DNA from: Janthinobacterium sp. ROICE36 | GTDB lineage: Bacteria > Pseudomonadota > Gammaproteobacteria > Burkholderiales > Burkholderiaceae_D | DNA: 64,000 bases | Reading direction: 5' to 3' | NCBI RefSeq assembly: GCF_002869965.1 | Contig: NZ_PEBS01000023.1 | Coordinates: 1 to 64,000, forward strand | Shown here: positions 7,480-16,014 of the stretch, piece after piece | Layout of the letters: each line of letters begins with the position of its first letter | How positions within the stretch are numbered: position 1 is the first letter of the stretch | The notes under the pieces: generated by a model | Databases searched by the model: none | What the model was told of the DNA's origin: nothing | The model's input: the letters and a program-made list of their open reading frames with translations, nothing else | Position numbers and translations under genes: made by a program

Positions 7480-8448
7480 ATGAAAATCGCGATCTTGGCA
7501 GACCGCCTCGAACTGTTGAACATCAAGAAAGATTCGACCTACGCGATGATGCAGGAAGCGGCCGCGCGCGGTCACGCACTGCACGTGTTCGAACAGCAGC
7601 ATTTGCACTGCGAAGGCGGCGTGGTCAGCGCCCACGCCGCGCACGTGCGACTGGTCGACGACGCCGGCGCGTGGTTCCACCGGGAGGCGGCGGCGACGCT
7701 GCCGCTGGCGCAGTTCGACGCGGTCCTGGTGCGCAAGGATCCGCCTTTCGACATGGAATACCTGTACAGCACCTACCTGCTGGAAATGGCGCAGCGCCAG
7801 GGCGCACGCGTCTTCAACCGGCCATCGGCCGTGCGCAACCACAACGAGAAACTGGCGATCCTGGAATTTGCGCCGTTCTGCGCGCCGACCCTGGTCAGCC
7901 GCGAGCCGTCGCGCCTGCGCGCCTTCCATGCCGAGCACGGCGACGTGATCTTCAAGCCGCTCGACGGCATGGGCGGCGCCGGCATCTTCCGCGTGCGCGA
8001 GGACGGCATGAACCTGGGCGCTACCGTGGAAATGCTGACGCGCGACGGCGCCGTCAGCATCATGGCGCAACGCTACATTCCCGCCATCAGCGAGGGCGAC
8101 AAGCGCATCTTGCTCATCGGCGGCAAGCCGGTGCCGCATGCGCTGGCGCGCTTACCGCAGGCGGGCGAGGTGCGCGGCAACCTGGCTGCCGGCGGCCGCG
8201 GCGAAGCGCGCGTGCTGACCGCGCGCGACCGCGAAATCGCCGACACCCTGGCGCCGCTGCTGGCGGCGCGCGGCCTGCTGCTGGTCGGGCTGGACGTGAT
8301 CGGCGCGCATCTCACCGAAGTCAATGTCACCAGTCCCACCTGCTTTCGCGAAATCATGCAGCAGACGGGTTTCGACGTGGCGGGCATGTTCATCGATGCG
8401 CTGGAAACGGCGGCATCTCTCACGCACACGAACGAGGAGCAAGCATGA
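7480..8448 (+). CDS. GshB-like ATP-grasp ligase (glutathione synthetase paralogue)
   Basis: 322 residues from the ATG at 7480, preceded by GAAAGG at good spacing; an upstream ATG at 7465 is less likely. The N-terminus MKIAILADRLELLNIKKDSTY matches prokaryotic glutathione synthetase. The ATP-grasp segments include VLVRKDPPFDMEYLY, VIFKPLDGMGGAGIF and a C-terminal EVNVTSPTC metal site. GshB joins glycine to gamma-glutamylcysteine. A copy sitting in a biosynthetic cluster and overlapping the PaaZ-like gene (ATGA) suggests a dedicated glutathione or glutathione-like thiol supply for the GST. Whether the genome has another gshB is not visible here. Confidence 0.88.
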   Translation: MKIAILADRLELLNIKKDSTYAMMQEAAARGHALHVFEQQHLHCEGGVVSAHAAHVRLVDDAGAWFHREAAATLPLAQFDAVLVRKDPPFDMEYLYSTYLLEMAQRQGARVFNRPSAVRNHNEKLAILEFAPFCAPTLVSREPSRLRAFHAEHGDVIFKPLDGMGGAGIFRVREDGMNLGATVEMLTRDGAVSIMAQRYIPAISEGDKRILLIGGKPVPHALARLPQAGEVRGNLAAGGRGEARVLTARDREIADTLAPLLAARGLLLVGLDVIGAHLTEVNVTSPTCFREIMQQTGFDVAGMFIDALETAASLTHTNEEQA

Positions 8449-10499
8449 GCAAGGTAAGCACACTGCAAAGCTGGATAGGCGGACACTGGATGGGCAGCGA
8501 AGCGGGCCTGTCGCTGCACAGCGCCATCGACAATTCGCTGATCTATCACACGCATGCCGAATCGGTCGACGCGCAGCAGGCGCTCGACTATGCGCGCCGC
8601 ACCGGCGTGCCGGCGCTGATGGCGCTCGACTTCCAGCAGCGGGCGGCCTGCCTGCGGGCGCTGGCATCGCACATCCAGCAGCATCGCGAGGAGCTGTACA
8701 CGATCGCCTACCTGAGCGGCGCCACGCGCGCCGACAGCAAGCAGGATATTTGCGCCGGCATCGGCGTGCTCAATTCCTACGCCGGCATCGCGGCCAGCGG
8801 CCTGCCTTCGGGCAATGTGCTGCACGAAGCACCCGCCATGTCGCTATGCCGGCGCGGCGGCGCGGCCGGCACGCACATCATGGTGCCGCGCGGCGGCGTG
8901 GCCCTGCACATCAACCCGTTCAACCTGCCCGTCTGGTCGCTGCTGGAAAAATTCGCCGCCAGCTTCCTGGCCGCCATGCCCTGCATCGTCAAACCCGCCA
9001 CCTGCACCAGTTACCTGGCCGAAGCGCTGGTGCGCCTGATCGACGCTTCCGGCGTGCTGCCGAAAGGCGCGCTGCAGCTGGCCATCGGCCCCGCCGACGC
9101 GCTGCTGGCCCGCCTGCAGGACAACGATGCCGTCAGCTTCACGGGTTCGGACGCCACCGCCACGACGTTGCGCAACCACCCCAACCTGCTGGCGCGTTCA
9201 GTGCAGGTCAGCCTGGGCGCGGCGTCGCTGAACTGCGCCATCCTGGGACCGGATGTGCGCAGCGGCGAGCCGGAATTTGAGCTGCTGGTCGACGCCATCG
9301 TGCGTTCGATGACGGTCAAGGCGGGCCAGGACGGCGCCGCCATCCGCCGCGTGATGGTGCCGCACGGGCAGATCGCAGCGCTGACGGCGCGCCTGCGCGA
9401 ACGCCTGGCGGCGGTGGTGATCGGCGACCCGGCCCAGGCGGGCGTGCAAATGGGGCCGCTGGCATCACAGGAACAGCGCAGCGAACTTGGCGCCCGCGTG
9501 CGCGCCCTGGCCGAGGAAAGCGACATCGTCTGCGGCCAGGTGGATGGCTACGCGCCTTCGGGCGACGGCGTGCGCAATGGCGCCTTTGCCGCGCCCACCC
9601 TGCTGCTGTGCCGCGGCGGCGCGCGCAACGACGCCGTGCATGAAATCGAGGCCTTCGGCCCCGTCTGCGCCCTGATGCCGTATGCTGACGTGGAGGAGGC
9701 GCTGGCGCTGGCCGCGCGCGGCCGGGGCAGCCTGGCCAGCACCCTGGCCACGCGCGACCCGAAGCTGGCCGCGTATGCCGTGCCGCGCCTGGCTGCCTCG
9801 CACGGGCGTGTGCTGGTGCTCGAGCGCGAAGTGGCGGCGGCGGGGACCGACGTGCTGGCGTCGGCGCACCTGAAATATGGCGGTCCTGGCCGCGCCGGCT
9901 GCGGCGAGCAGCTGGGCGGCTTGCGCGCCATCTCGCAATACCTGCAACGTTCGGCGCTACAAGGCTCGCCCACCATGCTGACGGCCGTGACGGGCGAATA
10001 CGTGCGCGGCGCCGCCGTGCGCGAAAGCGTGCAGCATCCGTTCCGCAAGCATTTCGACGAACTGGAAGTGGGTGAATCGCTGCTGACGCACCGGCGCACC
10101 GTCTGCGAAGCCGATATCGTGGCCTTCGGCGGCATCTCGGGCGATTATTTCTACATGCATTTCGACGAGATCGCCGCGCGCGATTCGCAGTTCGGCAGGC
10201 GCATCGCGCACGGCTATTTCGTGCTGGCCGCCGCTGCTGGCCTGTTCGTGTCCCCGGCGCCGGGTCCCGTGCTGGCCAACTACGGGCTCGACGACCTGCG
10301 CTTCGTTGCGCCGGTCGGCATCGGCGACACCATCCGCGCGCGCCTGACGTGCAAGCGCAAGGTCGACCGCCAGCGGCGCGACGACAAAGGCGTCGGCCAG
10401 GGCGTCGTGTCGTGGGACGTGCAGGTCACCAACCAGAACAATGAACTGGTGGCCAGCTACGACATCCTGACCCTGGTGGCCAAGCGCGCAGGGCTGTGA
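8445..10499 (+). CDS. paaZ2: PaaZ-like oxepin-CoA hydrolase with inactivated aldehyde dehydrogenase domain (PaaZ2-like)
   Basis: 684 residues, the same size as PaaZ (681 in E. coli). Residues 1-525 are an aldehyde-dehydrogenase fold and 540-684 a MaoC/(R)-hydratase hotdog domain. The ALDH Cys (KAGQKC in E. coli, Cys295) is Gly297 in KAGQDG, and the general base Glu256 is Gly258. The hydratase Asp and His are kept in SGDYFYMH (Asp567, His572). The protein should open oxepin-CoA to the reactive aldehyde but not oxidise it. The aldehyde then cyclises to the seven-membered shunt product from which tropones are made. This is the pattern described for PaaZ2 in tropone producers. It overlaps the gshB-like gene by 4 bases. 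Confidence 0.92.
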   Translation: MSKVSTLQSWIGGHWMGSEAGLSLHSAIDNSLIYHTHAESVDAQQALDYARRTGVPALMALDFQQRAACLRALASHIQQHREELYTIAYLSGATRADSKQDICAGIGVLNSYAGIAASGLPSGNVLHEAPAMSLCRRGGAAGTHIMVPRGGVALHINPFNLPVWSLLEKFAASFLAAMPCIVKPATCTSYLAEALVRLIDASGVLPKGALQLAIGPADALLARLQDNDAVSFTGSDATATTLRNHPNLLARSVQVSLGAASLNCAILGPDVRSGEPEFELLVDAIVRSMTVKAGQDGAAIRRVMVPHGQIAALTARLRERLAAVVIGDPAQAGVQMGPLASQEQRSELGARVRALAEESDIVCGQVDGYAPSGDGVRNGAFAAPTLLLCRGGARNDAVHEIEAFGPVCALMPYADVEEALALAARGRGSLASTLATRDPKLAAYAVPRLAASHGRVLVLEREVAAAGTDVLASAHLKYGGPGRAGCGEQLGGLRAISQYLQRSALQGSPTMLTAVTGEYVRGAAVRESVQHPFRKHFDELEVGESLLTHRRTVCEADIVAFGGISGDYFYMHFDEIAARDSQFGRRIAHGYFVLAAAAGLFVSPAPGPVLANYGLDDLRFVAPVGIGDTIRARLTCKRKVDRQRRDDKGVGQGVVSWDVQVTNQNNELVASYDILTLVAKRAGL

Positions 10500-10510
10500 G
10501 CCGCAGCCCT
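10490..10510 (+). terminator. Short hairpin at the end of the paaZ2-like gene
   Basis: AGGGCTG at 10490-10496 pairs with CAGCCCT at 10504-10510 around a 7-base loop that contains the stop codon. No T-run follows, so termination would be weak. It may instead protect the 3' end. Confidence 0.35.
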
Positions 10511-10745
10511 CAGCTTTCCTGATGGCGCCGCTCAAGAAATACAAATAGCCAACGTTGCCCCCGTCTTTCAGAATGGCGGCTGACGAGATGAAGCCAACCG
10601 GGTATTTCAGGGACCGGGAGGGGCGCGACGCGCCACTTCCTGCCCCGGGGACAGCGCTGCTGTAGCAGATTCGACTGACGATGCGCAGGTCTGCGCCTGC
10701 GCCCTCCCTTCCCGTAGCTTCCCTTCTGACAAAGACGACCTTCCC
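10500..10745 (+). promoter_or_regulatory. GC-rich structured leader before the TonB receptor gene
   Basis: This 246-base gap has no gene but several inverted repeats, including GCGCAG/CTGCGC at 10683-10696 and CTGCT/AGCAG near 10658. I looked for a cobalamin or other metabolite riboswitch because a tetrapyrrole-methylase-like gene lies downstream. The conserved B12-box core was not found. A structured leader is plausible, but its class is unassigned. Confidence 0.3.
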
Positions 10746-12821
10746 ATGCGACATGCCGTTCCCCTTGCCCTTCCCCTTGCCCTTGCCCTTTTCCTGCTTG
10801 GCGCCAGCGCGCTGCCCATCGCCCCCTCTTTTGCCCAGCAAACGGCGGACACGCCCGCCCAACACGCCAAACAGGCGCCGCCGCTGGCGACCCTGCCCGA
10901 AATCAAGCTGATCGACCAATCCGCGCCGGACGCGCCCCTGCCGGGCATCACGCGCATTTCCCGCGAAACCATGCAGCGTCAGCAAGCCATGGACATGGCC
11001 GACGTCTTCGCCAGCGAACCTGGCATCAGCGTGGGCGGCGGCGCCAGCAATGCGCAGCGCATCTACCTGCGCGGCTTCGACGGCGCCAACCTGAACATCA
11101 GCGTCGACGGCGCCCGCCAAGGGCGCAGCCTGCACCAGCACCGCGGCGACCTGGGCGGCATCGATCCCGACCTGCTGAAACAGGTCGATATCCAGCCCGG
11201 CCCCAGCGCCGACGCGGGAGCAGGGGCGCTGGGTGGCAGCATTCGCTTTGAGACCGTCGACGCACAGGACTTGCTGGCGCCTGGCAAGCGCGCCGGCGCC
11301 AGCGTGCGCGCAGCGTACGCCAGCGCCGACGCAGCGCGGCGCGGCGCCGTCAGCGTGTATGGCATGCTGGGCGATGCGCTGGACAATAAGCTGGGCTTGC
11401 TGGCCCATGTCAGCGCCGTCAACCGCGAAAACTACCGCATCGGCGGCGGTGGCGACGTGCCCAACTCGGCCGGGCATGAGCGCGACTACCTGTTCAAACT
11501 GAGCTTGCTGGACCTGGCCGAGCATAGCCTGCGCCTGGGCGCGGCGCGCAACCGCAATGCGGGGCTCTACCTGTTCAGCCGGGTCGGCAGCGACAACGGC
11601 TATGCGCCCGCGAACGCCATGCCCAGCTACCAGCGCAGCGAACGCCACACGTATACCCTGGAACACCGCTACCAGCCGGCCGGCAATGCGCTGCTGGACT
11701 GGAAATTCAATCTGTACCAGAACGAGAACGAACTGGAAGACGTCAGCCAGGCGCGCAGCGCCAGGACGACGGAACGGGGCGGCAGCGTGCGCAATACGGC
11801 AAACCTGGCCTTGGCCGGCACGCAGCACCGCCTGACGGCAGGCGCCGACTTCATGGACGAGGAAGGCATCACCAACGGCGTGCTGGGCGCCGCCATCCTG
11901 GGGCCGGGCCGCAAAGCCACGCAGGCGCGCAACCTGGGCCTCTTCGTGCAGGAGCGCATGCGCTGGCAAGCAGTACAGTTGTCGCTGGGTTTGCGCCACG
12001 ACCGCTACCACACCGCCTTCGGACCGCGCACATTCAAAGGTGGGAAGACGTCGCCGAACGCAGGCGCCGAGCTGGAGCTGGGCGGCGGCGTGGGCGCCTT
12101 TGCAAGCTATGGCGAAGCCGTGCGCGCCAGCGGCATCATTCCCATCGGTTTCCTCACCAGCCTGGACAAAAAGAGTAATTTCAACAACGGCAAGCCCTTC
12201 AAGCCGGAAACATCCGCCACGCGCGAAGCGGGCCTGAAGTACGAAGGCGCCAATACGCTGTTGGACAGCGACAGCCTGAGCGTACGCCTCAGCTACTTCG
12301 ACACCCGCATTGCCAACCTGATCGAATGGGCCGGCCAGGGCGTCGTGTATCCCGCGCATATACGCAACATGCCCGAGGCCCTGCGCTCGAAGGGCTGGGA
12401 ATGGAAGGCGCGCTGGCAGCGGGGCGGCTACGGCACATCCGTGGGCGTGGTGCTGGCCGATACCACGCTGGGCGGCAAGCCGCTGAGCCCGGCGCGCCGC
12501 GTGGGTACGGCCCTGGGCGACCGCCTGACGTGGGACAGCCAGTGGCAGGTGCTGCCCGGCCTCACGGCCGGCTATACCCTGAACGCCGTGCGTCGCCTGG
12601 ACGACGTGCCGAAAGCGGCGCTACAGCGCGCCGGCTATGTGCTGCACGACGTCCAGCTGCAATGGCAGCCGGACGCCTTGCGCGCACTCAGCCTGGCGCT
12701 GGCCGTGCGCAATCTGGGCGACAAACACTACACGAGCCACAGTTCGCTCGACGGTGGCGTCGGCAATATCCTGCCGGAGCCGGGACGCGACGTGCGCGTC
12801 AGCGCCAGTTACCGTTTTTAA
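10746..12821 (+). CDS. TonB-dependent outer-membrane receptor
   Basis: 691 residues. A signal peptide ends near SFAQQ. A plug domain follows (MADVFASEPGISVGGG, RIYLRGFDGANLNISVDG), then a 22-strand-type barrel ending in the canonical aromatic SASYRF. No clear TonB box was picked out. Substrate cannot be read from the sequence; the plug style is that of heme or siderophore receptors. It lies 246 bases after the paaZ2-like gene in the same direction and 45 bases before a tetrapyrrole-methylase-fold gene. The nearby ABC importer has a Fur-box-like site, so transport of a metal complex is the favoured inference. Confidence 0.9.
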   Translation: MRHAVPLALPLALALFLLGASALPIAPSFAQQTADTPAQHAKQAPPLATLPEIKLIDQSAPDAPLPGITRISRETMQRQQAMDMADVFASEPGISVGGGASNAQRIYLRGFDGANLNISVDGARQGRSLHQHRGDLGGIDPDLLKQVDIQPGPSADAGAGALGGSIRFETVDAQDLLAPGKRAGASVRAAYASADAARRGAVSVYGMLGDALDNKLGLLAHVSAVNRENYRIGGGGDVPNSAGHERDYLFKLSLLDLAEHSLRLGAARNRNAGLYLFSRVGSDNGYAPANAMPSYQRSERHTYTLEHRYQPAGNALLDWKFNLYQNENELEDVSQARSARTTERGGSVRNTANLALAGTQHRLTAGADFMDEEGITNGVLGAAILGPGRKATQARNLGLFVQERMRWQAVQLSLGLRHDRYHTAFGPRTFKGGKTSPNAGAELELGGGVGAFASYGEAVRASGIIPIGFLTSLDKKSNFNNGKPFKPETSATREAGLKYEGANTLLDSDSLSVRLSYFDTRIANLIEWAGQGVVYPAHIRNMPEALRSKGWEWKARWQRGGYGTSVGVVLADTTLGGKPLSPARRVGTALGDRLTWDSQWQVLPGLTAGYTLNAVRRLDDVPKAALQRAGYVLHDVQLQWQPDALRALSLALAVRNLGDKHYTSHSSLDGGVGNILPEPGRDVRVSASYRF

Positions 12822-12866
12822 ACGCTTCCATCATCCCAATCACCCATCCATAAAGAGAAGAGAACC

Positions 12867-13631
12867 ATGAGCTATACCCCAAAAGAGGCCGCGCGCTGCG
12901 GCCTGTACCTCGTCAGCGCCGGCATCGGCGACCCTGACAGCATCACCGTGAAGGCGCAGAAAACACTGCGCGGCGTCGATATCGTGTTCGGCATCCCGCG
13001 CCTCCTCGAAGCATTTGCCGAACTGCTCAGCGGCAAGAAGTTGCACAAGGCCGGCCACGGCCTGTTCAGCCCCTTGGCGCGGCGCGATACGCCGGAAGAC
13101 GAAGTCGACGCCATGGAAAAACAGACGCGCGACATCATCCACGCGGCAGCGGCGGCCGGCAAGACCGTCGCGGTGCTCGACTATGGCGACGCCATGATCT
13201 TCGGGCCGCAATCGGGCTACCTGAGCGAGTTCAGCGAACTGAACCCCGTCGTCATCCCTGGCATCTCCTGCTTCAATGCGGCCAATGCGGCGCTGGCCCG
13301 CGATGTCACCGGCGGCAAGCACAGCCGTTCCGTGATCCTCGCCGCCTCGGCCGACACGCGCGACGACTACACGGGCAGCGACACGCTGGACAAGCTGGCC
13401 GCCACGGGTTCCACCTTGGTCTTCTTTACCATGCGCGCCGACCTGCCCTCGCTGGTCGAACGCCTGGCGCGCCACCTGCCCGGCAGCACGCCGGTCGCCA
13501 TCGTCGCGCACGCGGGCGCCGACGAGAAACAGGCCGTGTTGCGCGCCACGCTGGAGACGCTACTGGCACGCACGGAGAACGAAAAACCGCCGTTCGAACA
13601 CCTGGTGTATGTAGGCGATTTCCTCGGCTAG
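12867..13631 (+). CDS. Tetrapyrrole-methylase-fold SAM-dependent methyltransferase-like protein (CbiF/CobM-like)
   Basis: 254 residues. The N-terminal GLYLVSAGIGDPDSITVKA matches the glycine-rich SAM site of precorrin methylases. TVAVLDYGDAMIFGP and PVVIPGISCFNAANAAL correspond to the GDP and GVSS segments of CbiF/CobM, and VAIVAHAG lies in the C-terminal domain. No other corrin gene is present, so cobalamin synthesis is unlikely to be its job. It sits between a TonB receptor and a peptide/nickel-type ABC importer, and its end overlaps the converging ATPase gene by 4 bases. The same fold serves in peptide N-methylation (borosins), but no precursor peptide was seen. The exact substrate is unknown. 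Confidence 0.78.
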   Translation: MSYTPKEAARCGLYLVSAGIGDPDSITVKAQKTLRGVDIVFGIPRLLEAFAELLSGKKLHKAGHGLFSPLARRDTPEDEVDAMEKQTRDIIHAAAAAGKTVAVLDYGDAMIFGPQSGYLSEFSELNPVVIPGISCFNAANAALARDVTGGKHSRSVILAASADTRDDYTGSDTLDKLAATGSTLVFFTMRADLPSLVERLARHLPGSTPVAIVAHAGADEKQAVLRATLETLLARTENEKPPFEHLVYVGDFLG

Positions 13632-15235
13632 GCCAGGCGCATCCAGGCCACCGGCGCGGCGCCTTCCGGGCCGTCCTGCGGCCCTGGCAACGCCGCGCAG
13701 CGGCCATCTTCCAAGCGCACGATGCGGTCCGCCACGTGGCGCGCGACGGACAGATTGTGCGTGATCAGCAGCAGGGCCAGGCCGCGCGCCTCCTGCACGT
13801 CGAGCAGCAGCCGCAGCACCTTCGCCTGCACCGAGGCGTCCAGCGCCGCAGTCGGTTCATCGGCCACCAGCACGGCCGGATCGGCGATCAGCGCGCGCGC
13901 GATGGCCAGGCGCTGCAATTCCCCACCACTCAAGCTGCGCGCCTGGCGCGCCAGGAAAGCCGGCGTGGCCGGCAGGCGCACGTCGGCCAGCGCCCGCAGC
14001 GCCGCCGCGCGGCAGGCGTCCATGCTGCTGCGCGCCGCGATAACGAGCGGCTCGGCTACCGCCTCGAACACGCTGAAGTGGCTGGCCACCGAGGCACTCG
14101 CATGCTGCGGCACGTAGGCGATACCCGCCGCCGCGCTGCCGGCCTCGCGATGCGGCGTGCTCACGCTGCCCGAATCGGCCTGCTGCAGGCCGGCGAGGAT
14201 GCGCGCCAGGGTCGACTTGCCCGCGCCGGATGCGCCCACGATGACCACCGTTTCGCCCGACTGCACCTCCAGGTCCACGCCCGCCAAGACGGCTTGACCG
14301 CCCAGGCGCTTGTGCACGCCGCGCGCGGACAGCACGCTGACGATGCCGCCGCGCAGGCAGGCCACGCCCGTGGCATCGAGCGCCGGCGCTTCCTCGCCGC
14401 AGCGGGCGATACGCTGGCTGCAGCGGCTGGCGAAGGCGCAGCCGCGCGCACACTCTTCATGCGTGCCGGCGATGCCCTGCAAGTCCTTGCCGTTCTCGCG
14501 CGGCCAGGCGCGCAGCAGGCCGCGCGTGTAGGGATGGCGCGGCGCCGCCAGCACCGATGCGGCCGGTCCCGTTTCCACGGCGCAGCCGCCGTACAGCACC
14601 AGCACGTCGCCATCGAGCGCGCGCGCCAGCGCCAAGTCGTGCGTCACCACCACCAGTTGGCGCTGCGCCGCTTCGGCGCGCAGGCGCCCCAGCACCAGCG
14701 CGCTGGTGGCGGGATCGAGCGCGGACGTCGGTTCGTCCAGCACCAGCAGTGCCGGCGAAGGCGCCAGCGCCGCCGCCAGCAGTACGCGCTGCAGCTGGCC
14801 GCCGCTGCATTGCGCCGGGTAGTGCCGGTGCAGGTTTTCGGTCAGGCCCAGCGAGATGAGCAAGGCGCCGGCCGCCAGTTCGGCAGGTCCGCGCCGCATG
14901 CCAAGATGCCGCCGCAAAGGCGCCGCCACCTGCGCCAGCAAGGTGTGCTGGGGATTGAGGGCGTCGTGCACGTCTTGCGGCACCAGGCCCGCCTGGCGGC
15001 CACGCCAGCGCCGCAGCGCCGCCTCGTCCGCGTCCACCAGTTGCATGCCACCGGCGCGCAAGCTGCCGCTGCCGCGCCCCGGCGCCATGCCGAGCAAGGC
15101 GCGCGCCAGGGTGCTTTTGCCGGCGCCCGATTCGCCGATGATCACCAGCGGCACGCCCGGACGCGCCTGGAAGTGCAATTGGCGCAGCAACTGGCGGCCA
15201 TCCGCCTCGACGCAGAAAGCGGCCGCCGCTAGCAT
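13628..15235 (-). CDS. ABC transporter, fused double ATPase of the Dpp/Nik type (DppD-DppF)
   Basis: 535 residues carrying two complete ABC ATPases in one chain. The first has Walker A IGESGAGKST, signature CSGGQLQR and Walker B LLVLDEPTSALD. The second has VGASGAGKST, LSGGELQR and VLVADEPTAALD. Between them lies the Cys-containing oligopeptide-transporter C-terminal segment (CARGCAFASRC). Most Dpp/Opp/Nik systems have two separate ATPase genes, so this is a natural fusion as in YejF or GsiA. The ATG at 15235 overlaps the upstream permease by 7 bases. It would energise import through the two permeases encoded just upstream. Confidence 0.92.
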   Translation of the reverse strand: MLAAAAFCVEADGRQLLRQLHFQARPGVPLVIIGESGAGKSTLARALLGMAPGRGSGSLRAGGMQLVDADEAALRRWRGRQAGLVPQDVHDALNPQHTLLAQVAAPLRRHLGMRRGPAELAAGALLISLGLTENLHRHYPAQCSGGQLQRVLLAAALAPSPALLVLDEPTSALDPATSALVLGRLRAEAAQRQLVVVTHDLALARALDGDVLVLYGGCAVETGPAASVLAAPRHPYTRGLLRAWPRENGKDLQGIAGTHEECARGCAFASRCSQRIARCGEEAPALDATGVACLRGGIVSVLSARGVHKRLGGQAVLAGVDLEVQSGETVVIVGASGAGKSTLARILAGLQQADSGSVSTPHREAGSAAAGIAYVPQHASASVASHFSVFEAVAEPLVIAARSSMDACRAAALRALADVRLPATPAFLARQARSLSGGELQRLAIARALIADPAVLVADEPTAALDASVQAKVLRLLLDVQEARGLALLLITHNLSVARHVADRIVRLEDGRCAALPGPQDGPEGAAPVAWMRLA

Positions 15236-16014
15236 CGCGCGCGCTCGTCGAGGCCCTGGCCCAGCAGCGCCAGCGCAATCAGCAGCATGGCCAGGCACAG
15301 CCACGCCGCCAGGATCCAGGCGCGCGCGTCGGGGTGGGCAAGATAGGGCATGGCTTCATTGAGCATGCCGCCCCAGGTCGGGGTACGTGGATCAGCCAGC
15401 CCGAGGAAGGCTAGGCCCGCGTAGTGAAACACGGCGCGGCGCACCAGGGCGACGGCTTGCACGGCCAGCAATCCCGCCATGGCCGGCCACACATGGCGGC
15501 GCAGCAGGTAGGCGCCCGATGCCGCCGCCAGGCGCGCCGCGTCCAGGCTCTCCTGGCGCCACACCTGGCGCAGGCGCAGGCGCAGCGCGCGAAATTCGGC
15601 ATCCCAGCCGAATACCGCCAGCATCGCCACCAGGGCCGGCACGCCGGGCTGCATGGCCGAGGCAATGACGATGAAGACCAGCGTCGATGGCAGGGCGCTG
15701 AACAGATCGGCCAGCCGCAGCACCAGCGTATCGGCCGCCGGCCAGGCCAGCCCGCACAGCGCCAGCAGCACGGCCAGCGCGATGCTGGCGGCGCTCACGG
15801 CCACGCCGATGCTCAGGGTCGGCAGCGCGGCGGCGGCGAGGCGCCGCAGCACGTCGCGGCCCAGGTCATCGGTGCCCAGCCAGTGCATGGCGCCGGGCGG
15901 CGCCAGCACGGCATCCATGGCGCCGCCGGACGCCGGCTGCAGCCAGCTGGCGCCGGCCAGCATGAGGGCCAGCACCAGCAGCAGCAGCGTCCCCGCGCGC
16001 ACGGACGCGTTCAT
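15229..16014 (-). CDS. ABC transporter permease (DppC/NikC-like)
   Basis: 261 residues; the ATG overlaps the stop of the upstream permease (ATGA at 16011-16014). It has an N-terminal membrane anchor (TLLLLVLALMLAGA), then HWLGTDDLGRDVLRR, the typical DppC segment, followed by four to five further membrane segments with the ATPase-coupling loop around ESLDAARLAAASGAY. It pairs with the DppB-like gene to form the inner-membrane channel. Confidence 0.9.
   Translation of the reverse strand: MNASVRAGTLLLLVLALMLAGASWLQPASGGAMDAVLAPPGAMHWLGTDDLGRDVLRRLAAAALPTLSIGVAVSAASIALAVLLALCGLAWPAADTLVLRLADLFSALPSTLVFIVIASAMQPGVPALVAMLAVFGWDAEFRALRLRLRQVWRQESLDAARLAAASGAYLLRRHVWPAMAGLLAVQAVALVRRAVFHYAGLAFLGLADPRTPTWGGMLNEAMPYLAHPDARAWILAAWLCLAMLLIALALLGQGLDERARC

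Noticed and set aside
7353..8444. Long in-frame upstream extension of the paaZ2-like gene
   Set aside because: The extension runs in another frame over the gshB-like gene and reads as Arg/Ala-rich noise. The ATG at 8445 overlapping the gshB stop is the real start.
10500..10745. Cobalamin riboswitch upstream of the TonB receptor
   Set aside because: GC-rich stems are present, but the B12-box and the conserved core strings could not be aligned.
9957..12359. An 800-residue open frame on the minus strand
   Set aside because: It is antisense to the paaZ2-like and TonB-receptor genes. Its His/Gln/Ala/Arg-rich translation is typical of a shadow frame in GC-rich DNA.
12867..13631. Borosin-type peptide N-methyltransferase
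   Set aside because: The fold is shared, but no precursor peptide lies nearby and the segments match CbiF/CobM better than borosin enzymes.
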